Origin: Pseudomonas neustonica
GTDB taxonomy: Bacteria > Pseudomonadota > Gammaproteobacteria > Pseudomonadales > Pseudomonadaceae
NCBI RefSeq assembly: GCF_003797945.1
Contig: NZ_RKKU01000004.1
Span: forward strand, 1 to 64,000
Direction: 5' to 3'
Length of the DNA: 64,000 nt
Within the stretch, counting starts at the first letter, position 1; each line of letters starts with the position of its first letter. The notes beneath the pieces are model-generated. The model saw only the letters and a list, made by a program, of their open reading frames with translations. It had not been told where the DNA came from and searched no databases. Below are positions 1 through 7,716 of this stretch, in pieces. Made by a program: the position numbers and the translations under genes.

Positions 1-72
1 CAAGCTGAGGCCTTGGGCATGACTAACTTGAATGGTGGCACGCTCTGCAACGCTGAGTTCGGAATAAGACAT
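1..72 (-). CDS. IS30 transposase, N-terminal 24 codons (partial)
   Basis: This is the first 24 codons of an IS30-family transposase, read leftwards from an ATG at 72-70 and running out of the window. It starts MSYSELSVAERATIQ and continues into the helix-turn-helix region used to bind the element ends. It is identical in this stretch to the complete transposase at 62451-63479. Whether the unseen part is intact cannot be judged here. Confidence 0.9.
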   Translation of the reverse strand, partial: MSYSELSVAERATIQVSHAQGLSL

Positions 73-126
73 AGGGCAGCACCGTACCGGAAAGGTCAGG
101 TGTTGCACTCAGTTTTTGCCGCCGCC
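1..126 (-). mobile_element. IS30-family element, terminal part of a copy cut by the window edge
   Basis: These 126 bases are identical, base for base, to 63408-63533, the transposase-start end of the complete IS30 element at the right of the window. Both copies have the same orientation. The terminal inverted repeat ends at 126 with GCCGCCGCC, after which the two copies diverge at once (TGGCC here, CTCTT there), which fixes the element boundary. The rest of this copy lies left of the window, so its target duplication cannot be checked. Confidence 0.93.
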
Positions 127-298
127 TGGCCTAAATAATTCAAGCAGCGAAGCACACGGTGCAACAGTCATGTGTTGGATGATGGTTGTCTGCCCACTTA
201 TAACTGTAGTCTCATTGCCGTTGGATGTTGCAATTGATACGCTTCTTTTGCCTGTGGACGCACTGAGTGATCGCGATGACAAAAAAACAGATCAGTAA
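127..298 (+). pseudogene. YceK/YidQ-type lipoprotein, 3' remnant truncated by IS30
   Basis: Immediately after the IS30 end an open frame without its own credible start runs to a stop at 296-298. Its end reads PLITVVSLPLDVAIDTLLLP followed by VDALSDRDD. The pattern of a hydrophobic stretch, then a proline-leucine turn and DTLLLP, is the signature I associate with the C-terminal half of YceK/YidQ (DUF1375) small lipoproteins of Gram-negative bacteria. The 5' part with signal peptide and lipobox is missing, which fits truncation by the IS30 insertion or by a later recombination at it. Family assignment rests on a short motif, so confidence is moderate. Confidence 0.55.
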
Positions 299-351
299 TA
301 GTGGCGTATAACTAGTATTCCCATTCGCTGCTCTGCGAACACAGAGCCAGT

Positions 352-480
352 ATGCGTAAGATCGTCTGGGATGACGGCATTGAGTTCACCAGCAAACCGA
401 TTTTTTTGGTGCAAGGAAATCGGCGTGCTTCTGGGGTTTATTCAGCTCGGTAGGCTTATTCAGGATTTCTACTAGAGCGG
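352..480 (+). pseudogene. Decayed IS3-type transposase (integrase core) fragment
   Basis: Two overlapping frames together recall the catalytic core of IS3-family OrfB transposases. From 352 the frame reads MRKIVWDDGIEFTSKP, matching the usual V-D-N/H-G-x-EFTS around the second catalytic aspartate. After a run of seven T at 401-407 the match continues in another frame as FWCKEIGVLLGFIQLGRL, the counterpart of the usual FW..+.GV.L.FI.PG+P block. A stop codon follows near 473. The frameshift, the stop and the lack of flanking ends mark it as a dead remnant. The rest of 299-578 shows nothing I can name. Confidence 0.6.
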
Positions 481-578
481 ACTTTTGCTGTAGATTTTTT
501 GAAAGAGTGAACTAGGCTGAAAAGCTCATAGACGTTCTTGGTCCTTGGGAGCGCTGGATAAATGGCGTTGTTTTTAAC

Positions 579-1178
579 TTGAATGGCGTCTGCAGTGTGA
601 ATGTTATAAAAAAGTCATGTTTCGCCGGTCTTGGCCTTGGGCTGATTTTATTAGTATCTGCCTGTATGCCCGTATTCCTCTATCAAAAAGACTATTCTTT
701 TTATGATGCGGATTTCGCATTAAGCGCAAATTCCGCGCTGCGCACTGATGGTTTTTATGTGTTTGAAGGGATGGCTGGCCAGCAAGGTAATATTGCTGAT
801 AAACCAGATGTGTATGAGGTGTATAAGTTCTATAAATCCGGTCAGGTCAATTTTTTATTGACGGATATGCTGCAGGAAAATGGCGTTTATTTGAACGCCA
901 TGAAAGATCAGATTGAGGCGGGCGAGGCGGGGCGGACGTTATTTCAGGGGTACTACAAGATATACGGCGATAAAATCATTATCGAGCAGGTCAATACTGT
1001 GACGACGAATTTTATCTATTCATATGCGTTGGTAGATCATGACACGCTGACGGTCGTTAAAAAGACTATCGAGGGTGGCGGAGCGTTCAGGGCCGACTAT
1101 TTTTCCGGCAAGTCTACTCTGGTCTATCGTTTTACCCCTGACGAAAAAGCAGAGTCTGAGCTGTCACCTAACTGGTGA
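579..1178 (+). CDS. Putative lipoprotein of unknown function
   Basis: A 199-residue protein with a basic N-terminus, a hydrophobic stretch and the lipobox LLVSAC around residues 24-29, so it is probably exported and lipid-modified at the cysteine. The mature part is rich in aromatic and acidic residues (for example QKDYSFYDADF) and has no domain I recognise. The ATG at 579 has no clear ribosome site; a GTG at 597 in the same frame would also leave a complete signal peptide. The base composition is AT-rich compared with genes after 3.6 kb, as in its neighbours up to 3432, which suggests an acquired segment. It is followed after 52 bases by another lipoprotein. Confidence 0.7.
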   Translation: MNGVCSVNVIKKSCFAGLGLGLILLVSACMPVFLYQKDYSFYDADFALSANSALRTDGFYVFEGMAGQQGNIADKPDVYEVYKFYKSGQVNFLLTDMLQENGVYLNAMKDQIEAGEAGRTLFQGYYKIYGDKIIIEQVNTVTTNFIYSYALVDHDTLTVVKKTIEGGGAFRADYFSGKSTLVYRFTPDEKAESELSPNW

Positions 1179-1230
1179 AATACGGCTTCGGTTTTATTTG
1201 GCGTGATTGATAGCCTTACATGGAGGGTAT

Positions 1231-2280
1231 ATGGGCAGCGAGACAACAGGTTCGATTTTCCGTCGGCTGAAAATGCTGAGTATCCTGGCGATGAGCATGG
1301 CAATCATGGCCTGTCAGAATTTCAGCGCAGAGCAAAAGTACGATTGGTCAGCCACGCTGTCTGCGCCTGAGGAATATCCAGTGCAGGCTTACGCTGGAGC
1401 GATCATTGCTGAAGGTTATCAGCAGTCGTTGGCGGGTTTTGGCGATGCTGATGACGGCTGGGGCAATGCGTCAGGCTATGTCGTTATGGGGCCGGATACA
1501 AAAAATCTGCCTGATCGTCTGCAAGTCTCTTGGCATTCATTCGTGGATCAAAGGAACTACGAAGGCGCATGGGATTTGCCCAAGGATGCTATCGCGCAGC
1601 TATTTGCTGAGGGCTTTATTGATCACACCACGAAGAAGAAACGTACCTACACCACCTTCGTTATAGGCTTGGCCCCCAATGGACTGGTGGTGGTATGGCT
1701 GTCTGGTGATGGCAACCAGGTTGAGGTAGCCAATTTTAAAGCACAAGAGACGTTAGTCGATATCGATTACGTTTCGGATGACAGCAGACCTGTTTTCTCA
1801 AAAAAATATAACGATGTGGTCTTGTCCCAGTTAAACGACGAATTCAATACATTCGAACGCATCAGGCTGGGTGAATACCCGAGCCCCGATCTGTACGAGC
1901 AATTCAGGCAGCGTTACTTATGGCGGCCTGTGGTTGCGCTGCCCGAAGAGTACCAGCTCGATAGCTTTGTATTGCATACCTATAATGGCGAAGTTGAAAT
2001 AACCTCAAGTGATAATCAAGACAGGCTGTTTGATTATCAAAAGAGAGGTCTGCTGAAAGGCTTTTTCTTTAGTTGGCGTGATGTTGATAACGTGAAAGTG
2101 GCGACCTGTTGGCTGGAAGACTTTGATCAGGCTGAAGTGATGAGGGCTTATGCAAACTTCAGCCCTTCAGACAATGTAGACTTGATCGTCAGGGGAGTGG
2201 GCTCGCCAGCCATATCGCTTGCCTTGAGAGGGGGCGATAAGGAAATTGAAATCAACACCTTTAAAGCCACAATTGAATGA
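1231..2280 (+). CDS. DUF2931-like lipoprotein
   Basis: A 349-residue lipoprotein. The start at 1231 is chosen because GGAGG lies six bases upstream; an earlier TTG at 1207 lacks one. Residues 10-30 form a signal sequence ending in the lipobox IMAC. The mature protein has two similar halves, with W-S-A-x-L-S-A-P-E-E-YPV early, a GWG motif, LPDRLQVSW, and a repeating block ending GLVVVWLSGDGNQVEVANF (first half) and VDLIVRGVGSPAISLALR (second half). This pattern resembles the DUF2931 family of Gram-negative lipoproteins, whose function is not established. The second half is a more diverged copy of the theme. It sits in an AT-rich accessory cluster with a peptidase and a membrane protein on the same strand. 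Confidence 0.65.
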   Translation: MGSETTGSIFRRLKMLSILAMSMAIMACQNFSAEQKYDWSATLSAPEEYPVQAYAGAIIAEGYQQSLAGFGDADDGWGNASGYVVMGPDTKNLPDRLQVSWHSFVDQRNYEGAWDLPKDAIAQLFAEGFIDHTTKKKRTYTTFVIGLAPNGLVVVWLSGDGNQVEVANFKAQETLVDIDYVSDDSRPVFSKKYNDVVLSQLNDEFNTFERIRLGEYPSPDLYEQFRQRYLWRPVVALPEEYQLDSFVLHTYNGEVEITSSDNQDRLFDYQKRGLLKGFFFSWRDVDNVKVATCWLEDFDQAEVMRAYANFSPSDNVDLIVRGVGSPAISLALRGGDKEIEINTFKATIE

Positions 2281-2329
2281 TTGCCTCCCTTTGGCGGGCT
2301 GGCTTTTTGGCAGTATATGGGGCGTTAGC

Positions 2330-2764
2330 ATGTTGCAAGCAAAGATGATCCAGCCAGTCGTGCAGGAAGAAGCCACTGGGTGCGGCATTGCATCGGTTGC
2401 CAATATTCTGGGCAAAACCTACTCAGACATGAAAGCGATTGCTAACGCGATGGGGATTCAGGCATCGGATCGATCACTGTGGTCAGACACGCGCTATGTG
2501 CGCCGCCTGTTATCCAGCGCCGGCGTCACATGCTCTGACGCGGAAATACCTTTTCAATCCTGGGATGGTTTGCCTGATTTAGCCCTGCTATCGATCAAGC
2601 ACCACCAGGAAGACGGCAAGGATTTTTGGCATTGGGTGGTATTCAAGCGTGTGGCAGGTCAGCCGTTTGTGCTCGATTCAGCCAGCTATCTACCGTCGAA
2701 TATTCGCCAAGATTTCGCCGCTATGCAGCCTAAATGGTTTATCGAGGTTTATTCGGCGTTGTGA
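2330..2764 (+). CDS. C39-like papain-fold cysteine peptidase, stand-alone
   Basis: About 144 residues from the ATG at 2330; a longer frame from 2246 would overlap the upstream gene by 35 bases. The N-terminal QEEATGCGIASVANILG carries the expected nucleophile cysteine with the preceding glutamine as oxyanion residue. FWHWVVF supplies the catalytic histidine about 80 residues later, and VLDSAS the aspartate. This Q-C-H-D order is that of peptidase family C39-like proteins, such as the bacteriocin-processing domain. There is no signal peptide, membrane segment or ABC domain, so it is not a bacteriocin exporter. Its substrate is unknown. Confidence 0.7.
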   Translation: MLQAKMIQPVVQEEATGCGIASVANILGKTYSDMKAIANAMGIQASDRSLWSDTRYVRRLLSSAGVTCSDAEIPFQSWDGLPDLALLSIKHHQEDGKDFWHWVVFKRVAGQPFVLDSASYLPSNIRQDFAAMQPKWFIEVYSAL

Positions 2765-2799
2765 GCTTCTCAATTTAAAGATGGACGGTGGTTAGCAAT

Positions 2800-3432
2800 A
2801 TGGACGCGATGGAGCTGCGCTTTGTGGTGACAGCAGGGCAGCTAGTGACGCTAGCTGACAGCATCAACGCCCGGCGAAATGAGAAGAACGAAATGCAGGC
2901 GACTAAAGCGTATCCTGTTTTTTTACGCCTTTTCTCGTTTTGGCTTCCATTGCTGTTCATGGCCGTGGTCTTTTATTTTTTGTTGGATAAAGACGCGCCA
3001 GAAACCTATGTATCTCTAGCTCTGAGTCTTATCGCTTATCTTTTGGCCTGGAAATTTCTGTTAAAAAGACTGGTAGAAAGCCGTGCGCCACCCTTGGTAC
3101 TAAAAAAGCCGCCACCAGATGGGAGGCTGGAGCCACTGACGCTTTTGCGGTTAAAGCCGCTGCAAGGAGAGCATCGGGTCAAAATAGCGTCTTCCGGTTT
3201 ACTCTTTTTTCTGCCTAATCGTAAAAGCGTGACGGTGCCTTGGTCGAGGTGCTGCAACCTGAAGCAAGGTTCGGATTTTTACTTCATAACGGTGCGCACT
3301 ATCGGCTTTTTTAAAGCGACTTACCTGGTCGCGATCTCGGGTGAAGTGGTGGGTGGAGCTAGCTATCAGGCTGGTTTGGATTACCTCTGTAGTCGTCTTG
3401 ATATCGACAACGGTCCCGCACAAAAAGCCTGA
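2800..3432 (+). CDS. YcxB-like membrane protein
   Basis: About 210 residues with a soluble N-terminus beginning MDAMELRFVVTAGQLVTLAD, two close transmembrane helices near residues 45-90, and a C-terminal domain ending in a block with KIASSGLLFFLPNRKSVTVP and WSRCCNLK. This layout (two helices, then a small beta domain with a conserved tryptophan) fits the YcxB-like family of inner-membrane proteins of unknown role. A GTG at 2788 and an ATG at 2809 are alternative starts; 2800 was chosen because of GGTGG nine bases before it. It is the last gene of the AT-rich accessory block. Confidence 0.55.
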   Translation: MDAMELRFVVTAGQLVTLADSINARRNEKNEMQATKAYPVFLRLFSFWLPLLFMAVVFYFLLDKDAPETYVSLALSLIAYLLAWKFLLKRLVESRAPPLVLKKPPPDGRLEPLTLLRLKPLQGEHRVKIASSGLLFFLPNRKSVTVPWSRCCNLKQGSDFYFITVRTIGFFKATYLVAISGEVVGGASYQAGLDYLCSRLDIDNGPAQKA

Positions 3433-3676
3433 GGCCGCTTGCTCTAGCGTTCAAGGGTTGCCGCTGCGCAGGACGCTCCCAGGGTTATTCTTGATTGCAG
3501 CGATTGGTTTGGGAAGAGGCCTTCAAAGGTTCTCTCTAGATGTGGCGAGTCTGACCGCGGCGCAATGGGAGGAGCGGGGTCGCGGTTGTTGCTGAACACC
3601 GCGAGCAGGCTGGCATGAACAGCTCCAATTTCACCTTGGCGTGCTTGGCAGACGCTTTACTGTTTCTGGAGGCGTT

Positions 3677-4138
3677 ATGGCGCAACAAGGGATGCAAGCC
3701 CGGCAGCGGGCGATATTGAAGCGGCTGGAAAGGTTTAGCCGTTTGACCGATAGCAGTATCAGCTTGCCGTTTACACGATTCAAGATTGGCCTGGAGGCGG
3801 TGATTGGCCTGCTACCCGTGGTGGGCGATTTTGTCGGGTTGGTGTTGTCGGGTTACGTGCTGTTTGAGGCGCAGCGAGCGGGTGCGAGCAAGGACCTAAG
3901 GCGCCGCATGCTGCGTAATATTGTGGTCGATTTCGTTGGTGGTCTGGTGCCCGTTGTGGGTGATGCCTTTGATGCTATTTTTAAGGCCAATACGCGCAAT
4001 ACCCGGCTGCTGAAAAATCACTTGGAAGAACAGTTGAGTATCGAGCCGCCGCCACCGGCCTTTCCCTGGACGTTACTGATCGGCTTGTCCTTCGTGTTTG
4101 CGGTTCTGGTCGGTGCTTTTGTGCTTATTTTAAAATGA
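3677..4138 (+). CDS. DUF4112 membrane protein
   Basis: A 153-residue protein starting at the ATG preceded by GGAGG at a good distance. After a basic N-terminal helix it has two similar hydrophobic blocks, GLEAVIGLLPVVGDFVGLVL and VVDFVGGLVPVVGDAFDAIF, each with the hallmark LLPVVGD/LVPVVGD motif of the DUF4112 family, and a C-terminal transmembrane helix after a proline-rich hinge (EPPPPAFP). Members are inner-membrane proteins without an established function. From here on base composition and codon use look like the rest of the chromosome. Confidence 0.8.
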   Translation: MAQQGMQARQRAILKRLERFSRLTDSSISLPFTRFKIGLEAVIGLLPVVGDFVGLVLSGYVLFEAQRAGASKDLRRRMLRNIVVDFVGGLVPVVGDAFDAIFKANTRNTRLLKNHLEEQLSIEPPPPAFPWTLLIGLSFVFAVLVGAFVLILK

Positions 4139-4205
4139 TCTGCTGAGCTGGAGGCGCTGCCGCTTTGCGGGATTCCAGCGTGACTCACGTATAAGTCGAG
4201 GCGGG

Positions 4206-4224
4206 TTATAGAGGCGCCTTATAA
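4206..4224. promoter_or_regulatory. Near-perfect palindrome upstream of the nitroreductase gene
   Basis: TTATAGAGGCGCCTTATAA is a palindrome with a single extra G, centred on AGGCGCCT, 140 bases before the nitroreductase start in an otherwise featureless 227-base gap. It may be an operator for a dimeric regulator. No cognate regulator is adjacent. Confidence 0.3.
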
Positions 4225-4365
4225 GCTCCTATTGCCGAGCCACCCTTCAGCCGGAGGGCAGACATTACTGTGCTAATGTCAGGTCCGCAGGCTAGCCGCA
4301 TCCGCGCGCAGTATCTTTTGCGCCCGCCGGATTGCTAGCTCCCCTATCTTGTGAGGAGTTAAACC

Positions 4366-5049
4366 GTGAACTACGAAGAAGTCGTATTCGGGCGTCGCAG
4401 TATTCGCGCTTTTCAACAGAAACCGGTGCCGCGCAGCGTTTTGGAAGAGGTGATAGCCATGGCGACGCGCGCGCCATCTTCCATGAATACCCAACCTTGG
4501 CATCTGCATGTGCTGACCGGCGAGCCGCTGGACCGTATTCGGGCTGACAACACCGAGCGCATGCTCAACGGCACGCCACCGTCCAAGGAAAGTCGCGGTA
4601 TTGGCTCATACGAGGGCGAGCATCGTCAGCGTCAGGTTGATATTGCCGTGCAACTGTTTCAGGCCATGGGCATCGCCCGTGATGACAAGGAAAAGCGACA
4701 GGATTGGATTCTGCGTGGTTTCAGGCAGTTTGATGCGCCCATCTCTATAGTGATCACTTACGATAAGGTCTTGCAGGAGGGCGATATTGCTCAGTTTGAC
4801 TGTGGCGCTCTGGTTAATGGCCTGGTGAATGCGGCCTGGTCGCGTGGCCTGGGCTGTGTAGTCAATAGCCAAGGCATCATGCACTCGCCGGTTGTGCGTG
4901 AGCATGCTGGCATTCCTGAGGATCAGGTGATCATGATTTGTGTTGCAATGGGCTATCCGGACGAAGACTTTCCCGCTAACGCGGTGGTGTCGAAGCGCCG
5001 TCCGGTCAGTGAGGTTGCCAATTTTGTCGGATTTACCGAAACAGCTTGA
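4366..5049 (+). CDS. Nitroreductase family protein
   Basis: A 227-residue FMN-dependent oxidoreductase of the nitroreductase superfamily. It opens with MNYEEVVFGRRSIRAF, the typical R-R-S-x-R-x-F phosphate-binding start, followed by ATRAPSSMNTQPWH, the conserved A-P-S-x-x-N-x-Q-P-W FMN-binding motif. The C-terminal half has a G-Y-P-D motif (MGYPDEDFPANAV) common to the family. Such enzymes reduce nitro compounds, quinones or flavins with NAD(P)H; the true substrate cannot be read from sequence. The start is a GTG preceded by GAGGAG at a standard distance. It stands alone, with gaps on both sides. Confidence 0.87.
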   Translation: MNYEEVVFGRRSIRAFQQKPVPRSVLEEVIAMATRAPSSMNTQPWHLHVLTGEPLDRIRADNTERMLNGTPPSKESRGIGSYEGEHRQRQVDIAVQLFQAMGIARDDKEKRQDWILRGFRQFDAPISIVITYDKVLQEGDIAQFDCGALVNGLVNAAWSRGLGCVVNSQGIMHSPVVREHAGIPEDQVIMICVAMGYPDEDFPANAVVSKRRPVSEVANFVGFTETA

Positions 5050-5197
5050 TAGCCCGCTTGGCCGCTAAGCAGAATACCTCGATCTGCTAGCGTTGCTGCT
5101 CGGCGCTAACAGCTTCATGGCTTTTATCGGCACAGCCCATGTGGCTGCTGCGCCGTTAAGCGTTCTGTTGTTTGGTTGTTATGGAGTGGCTAAGTGC

Positions 5198-6550
5198 ATG
5201 CAAAGGAATGAGCTGGTGGTCTGGCTGGATGATCATCGCGCGCGCTGTGACATGCAAGTTGAGGAAATCCCCTGGCAAGCGTCGCAGGAATGGGCTCTGC
5301 AGCAAGGTCACCTGTGCCATCGGTCCGGCGGCTTTTTCAGCATTGTGGGCGTTTCGCTTGAGGGGGGCTCATCGCGCCATCCCCCGCAGCCGCTTATTTA
5401 CCAGCCTGAGATAGGTATTCTGGGGTTTTTGCTGCAACGTCAGGCCGGGCGCAAGCATGTATTGGTTCAGGCCAAGCCTGAGCCAGGCAATGTTGGGCTG
5501 GTGCAAGCCTCTCCTTCAGTGCAGGCAACGCAGAGCAACTACACCAGAAAGCATCAGGGCAAAGAAACGCCGTTCCTCGACTGTTTTATCGGCACGCCTG
5601 ATGTTCAGGTACATGCCAGCACGCTGCAGTCGGAGCAGGGCACCCGTTTTCTCGGTAAATATAACCGTAACCTGCTGGTTGAATTGCCGCCCTCTCTGGT
5701 TGTTGATGAGGTGGAGGGCTATCGCTGGGCTCCCCTGGAGGAGCTATGCGCACTGCTGGCGATGGACTTTCAGATCAATACCGACGCGCGCTCGGTGCTG
5801 GTTTGCTCCCCTTGGCGATTGCTGGCCGCTACAGGCGAACCGTTCCAACGCTGGCGGGGTAAAGGCGGCCTGGGCGAGCAATTGCTGTGCTCTTATTCTG
5901 CGCCCGAACGCGCGTTTGCCAGCTCAGACGAGCATGTCGCGGGCAGACTCGAACGCATGCGCGAGACCTTTGCATTTACCACGCAGATGACCAGTCTCGG
6001 TTTTGCGCCGGAGTGGATGGCAGGTCGCGCTGCTGTTTTATCTGGCGCTTATGGCAGCTTTGAGGTGCGTCACTACCAGGTCAGCAGCAGTGCGAGGGAA
6101 GTGGATTTCTGGGATCAGCCGTTGATTGCTTCCACGGAAGAGGGACTGGCGGTTCTGCTGGCCAAGGAGATCAATGGCGTGCTGCACTTTCTCTTCAAGT
6201 GCCGGGCGGAGATTGGATTTACCGAATGCTTTCAGTACGGTCCGTCTATCCAGAGTTCGGGCGGCGTGCCCGCCATTATCGCCGGGCTTGATCAGGAAGA
6301 TGAAGCGCTTATGGCGGCGCTACAGCAGGCCGAGCCACTGCTTTCCAGTCGTCACTCCGATGAGGGCGGACGTTTTTATAAGTGTGTTTCCTGCTATCGC
6401 GTGATGCTGCTCGATAGCGCACAGGAAACGCCGGTAACCGATGCCCTGAGCTGGATGACTCTGGCGCAGGTGGAGCGCTTTTCGCAGCAGCAGGGGTTCT
6501 TTTCCAATGAAGCGAGAAGCCTGGTCTCCATGCTGCTTGCCTATCTCTGA
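5198..6550 (+). CDS. NDP-hexose 2,3-dehydratase family protein
   Basis: This protein of about 450 residues resembles EvaA/TylCVI-type dTDP-4-keto-6-deoxyglucose 2,3-dehydratases, which eliminate water to start 2-deoxysugar synthesis. After VVWLDDHRARCDMQVEEIPW, two family repeats are visible. The first, near residues 70-180, has EIGILGFLL, VQAKPEPGNVGLVQASPSVQ, SNYTRKH and LQSEQGTRFLGKYNRN. The second, near 320-420, has INGVLHFLFKCRAEIGF, GPSIQSS and EGGRFYKC and is less well conserved. In actinomycetes these genes lie in antibiotic sugar clusters together with rmlA/rmlB-type genes; none is seen here, only a GT2 glycosyltransferase seven bases downstream. The start is uncertain (TTG 5093, GTG 5186 and ATG 5198 are all in frame); homology begins just after 5198. 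Confidence 0.82.
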   Translation: MQRNELVVWLDDHRARCDMQVEEIPWQASQEWALQQGHLCHRSGGFFSIVGVSLEGGSSRHPPQPLIYQPEIGILGFLLQRQAGRKHVLVQAKPEPGNVGLVQASPSVQATQSNYTRKHQGKETPFLDCFIGTPDVQVHASTLQSEQGTRFLGKYNRNLLVELPPSLVVDEVEGYRWAPLEELCALLAMDFQINTDARSVLVCSPWRLLAATGEPFQRWRGKGGLGEQLLCSYSAPERAFASSDEHVAGRLERMRETFAFTTQMTSLGFAPEWMAGRAAVLSGAYGSFEVRHYQVSSSAREVDFWDQPLIASTEEGLAVLLAKEINGVLHFLFKCRAEIGFTECFQYGPSIQSSGGVPAIIAGLDQEDEALMAALQQAEPLLSSRHSDEGGRFYKCVSCYRVMLLDSAQETPVTDALSWMTLAQVERFSQQQGFFSNEARSLVSMLLAYL

Positions 6551-6557
6551 GCGCATT

Positions 6558-7571
6558 ATGCAAACACCTCGCGTGACCTTTATTATCGCCACATACCGAC
6601 GTGTTGATGCACTGCACTCTACGCTTCGCTCGTTGCAGTTGCAGACCTGCCAGCAGTGGGAGGCCATCGTCGTTGGCGATTGTTGCGGGCCAGAGACTGG
6701 CGCGATGCTCCACACTCTTGCCGACGATCGCATCCGCTACTACAACTTTCCTGAGCGCTTTGGCGAGCAATCCGGCCCCAATAGTTTCGGTCTGCACCTG
6801 GCCACAGGTGATTTTGTCTGTTTTCTCAATCACGATGACCTGCTACTGGCCGATCACCTGGACTATGCGCTTGGCCAGATTGCCGCTGCGGGAGCCGATT
6901 TCTATATCGGGCAGGCCGCTAACGGATACCAACTTGCTGCAGACGCTTCAGGTGCCATCATGCCGGTATTTACCTCGGTGTTGCCTTTGCAGCCTGATTT
7001 GGTAGACCTGATCAAGGAGGATGATTATGCCTTTGATCCCAGTAGTTTCTGGCTGGTGCGCAGGGCCTATGCCAGAAAGGTTGGGTCCTGGCAGCATTCC
7101 AGCCGTCTTTGGCGCACGCCGCTCAGACATTGGATCATGCGGGCGTGGCGGCTTGGCGGTGTTTTCAGCTTTGGCGACAGGGTAACCGGCCTGCGTTTTT
7201 GGACGCAGAATGTGCGGGCCAGTACGTCGCTTTATGACGTCGAAACCACTGAGCACCAATACATGATCAAGATGATGGAAGCGCGCTCAGTGCACGATGT
7301 ACACGCGTTTATTGCTCAGCAGCTGCAAGAGGCAGCGAGCAAACGGGGACCGGCCAGGCGCAAAAAGCCGATAGGTACCCGTCGAGCGCTGCAAAAAGCG
7401 CTTTTCCTGCATTTGGGTATAGATCATCTGGTCGTCAGATCCTGGTTCTCTCGCAGGGATAAGGGTGGGCTGCACAAAACTCTGTTGCAAAAGCGCACTG
7501 GCGAGTCGATTTCACAGCCAATGGATATCGATAGCCTACTTAAGAACCCCGAGGCCCTTCGGGTCTTGTAA
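6558..7571 (+). CDS. GT2 family glycosyltransferase
   Basis: A 337-residue family-2 glycosyltransferase. The N-terminus VTFIIATYRRVDALHSTLRS is the GT-A nucleotide-binding beginning, and CFLNHDDLLLADHL near residues 88-100 is the metal-binding D-x-D-type site in its H-D-D form. There is no transmembrane segment; the C-terminal 60 residues are basic (RRKKPIGTRR), which could tie it to the inner face of the membrane. It starts seven bases after the sugar dehydratase and is almost certainly cotranscribed, so it may transfer the unusual sugar or a related one. A weak hairpin overlaps the last codons (7550-7568). The acceptor is unknown. Confidence 0.85.
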   Translation: MQTPRVTFIIATYRRVDALHSTLRSLQLQTCQQWEAIVVGDCCGPETGAMLHTLADDRIRYYNFPERFGEQSGPNSFGLHLATGDFVCFLNHDDLLLADHLDYALGQIAAAGADFYIGQAANGYQLAADASGAIMPVFTSVLPLQPDLVDLIKEDDYAFDPSSFWLVRRAYARKVGSWQHSSRLWRTPLRHWIMRAWRLGGVFSFGDRVTGLRFWTQNVRASTSLYDVETTEHQYMIKMMEARSVHDVHAFIAQQLQEAASKRGPARRKKPIGTRRALQKALFLHLGIDHLVVRSWFSRRDKGGLHKTLLQKRTGESISQPMDIDSLLKNPEALRVL

Positions 7572-7716
7572 GATACACGTCATCGTTGGCTGCTTTTTAC
7601 TAGAGTGACGTCGCTGTGCGACTCATCATCCATGCCCGGTGGTAGCCTATCCAGGCAACGCGTATTTGCCAGGCGCTATTGGCGCCTAACCCCCACAAGA
7701 CGGTCTAGCCTCATCC

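Noticed and set aside
1207-1230. TTG at 1207 as the start of the DUF2931-like gene
   Set aside because: GGAGG is placed for the ATG at 1231; the signal peptide is complete from there.
3341-3595. An 84-codon frame at the end of the YcxB-like gene
   Set aside because: Its first third is out-of-frame within the YcxB-like gene, it has no ribosome site, and the rest is intergenic-like.
7545-7570. An intrinsic terminator at the end of the GT2 gene
   Set aside because: ACCCCGAGG/CCTTCGGGT pair only partly and lie inside codons; there is no T-run.
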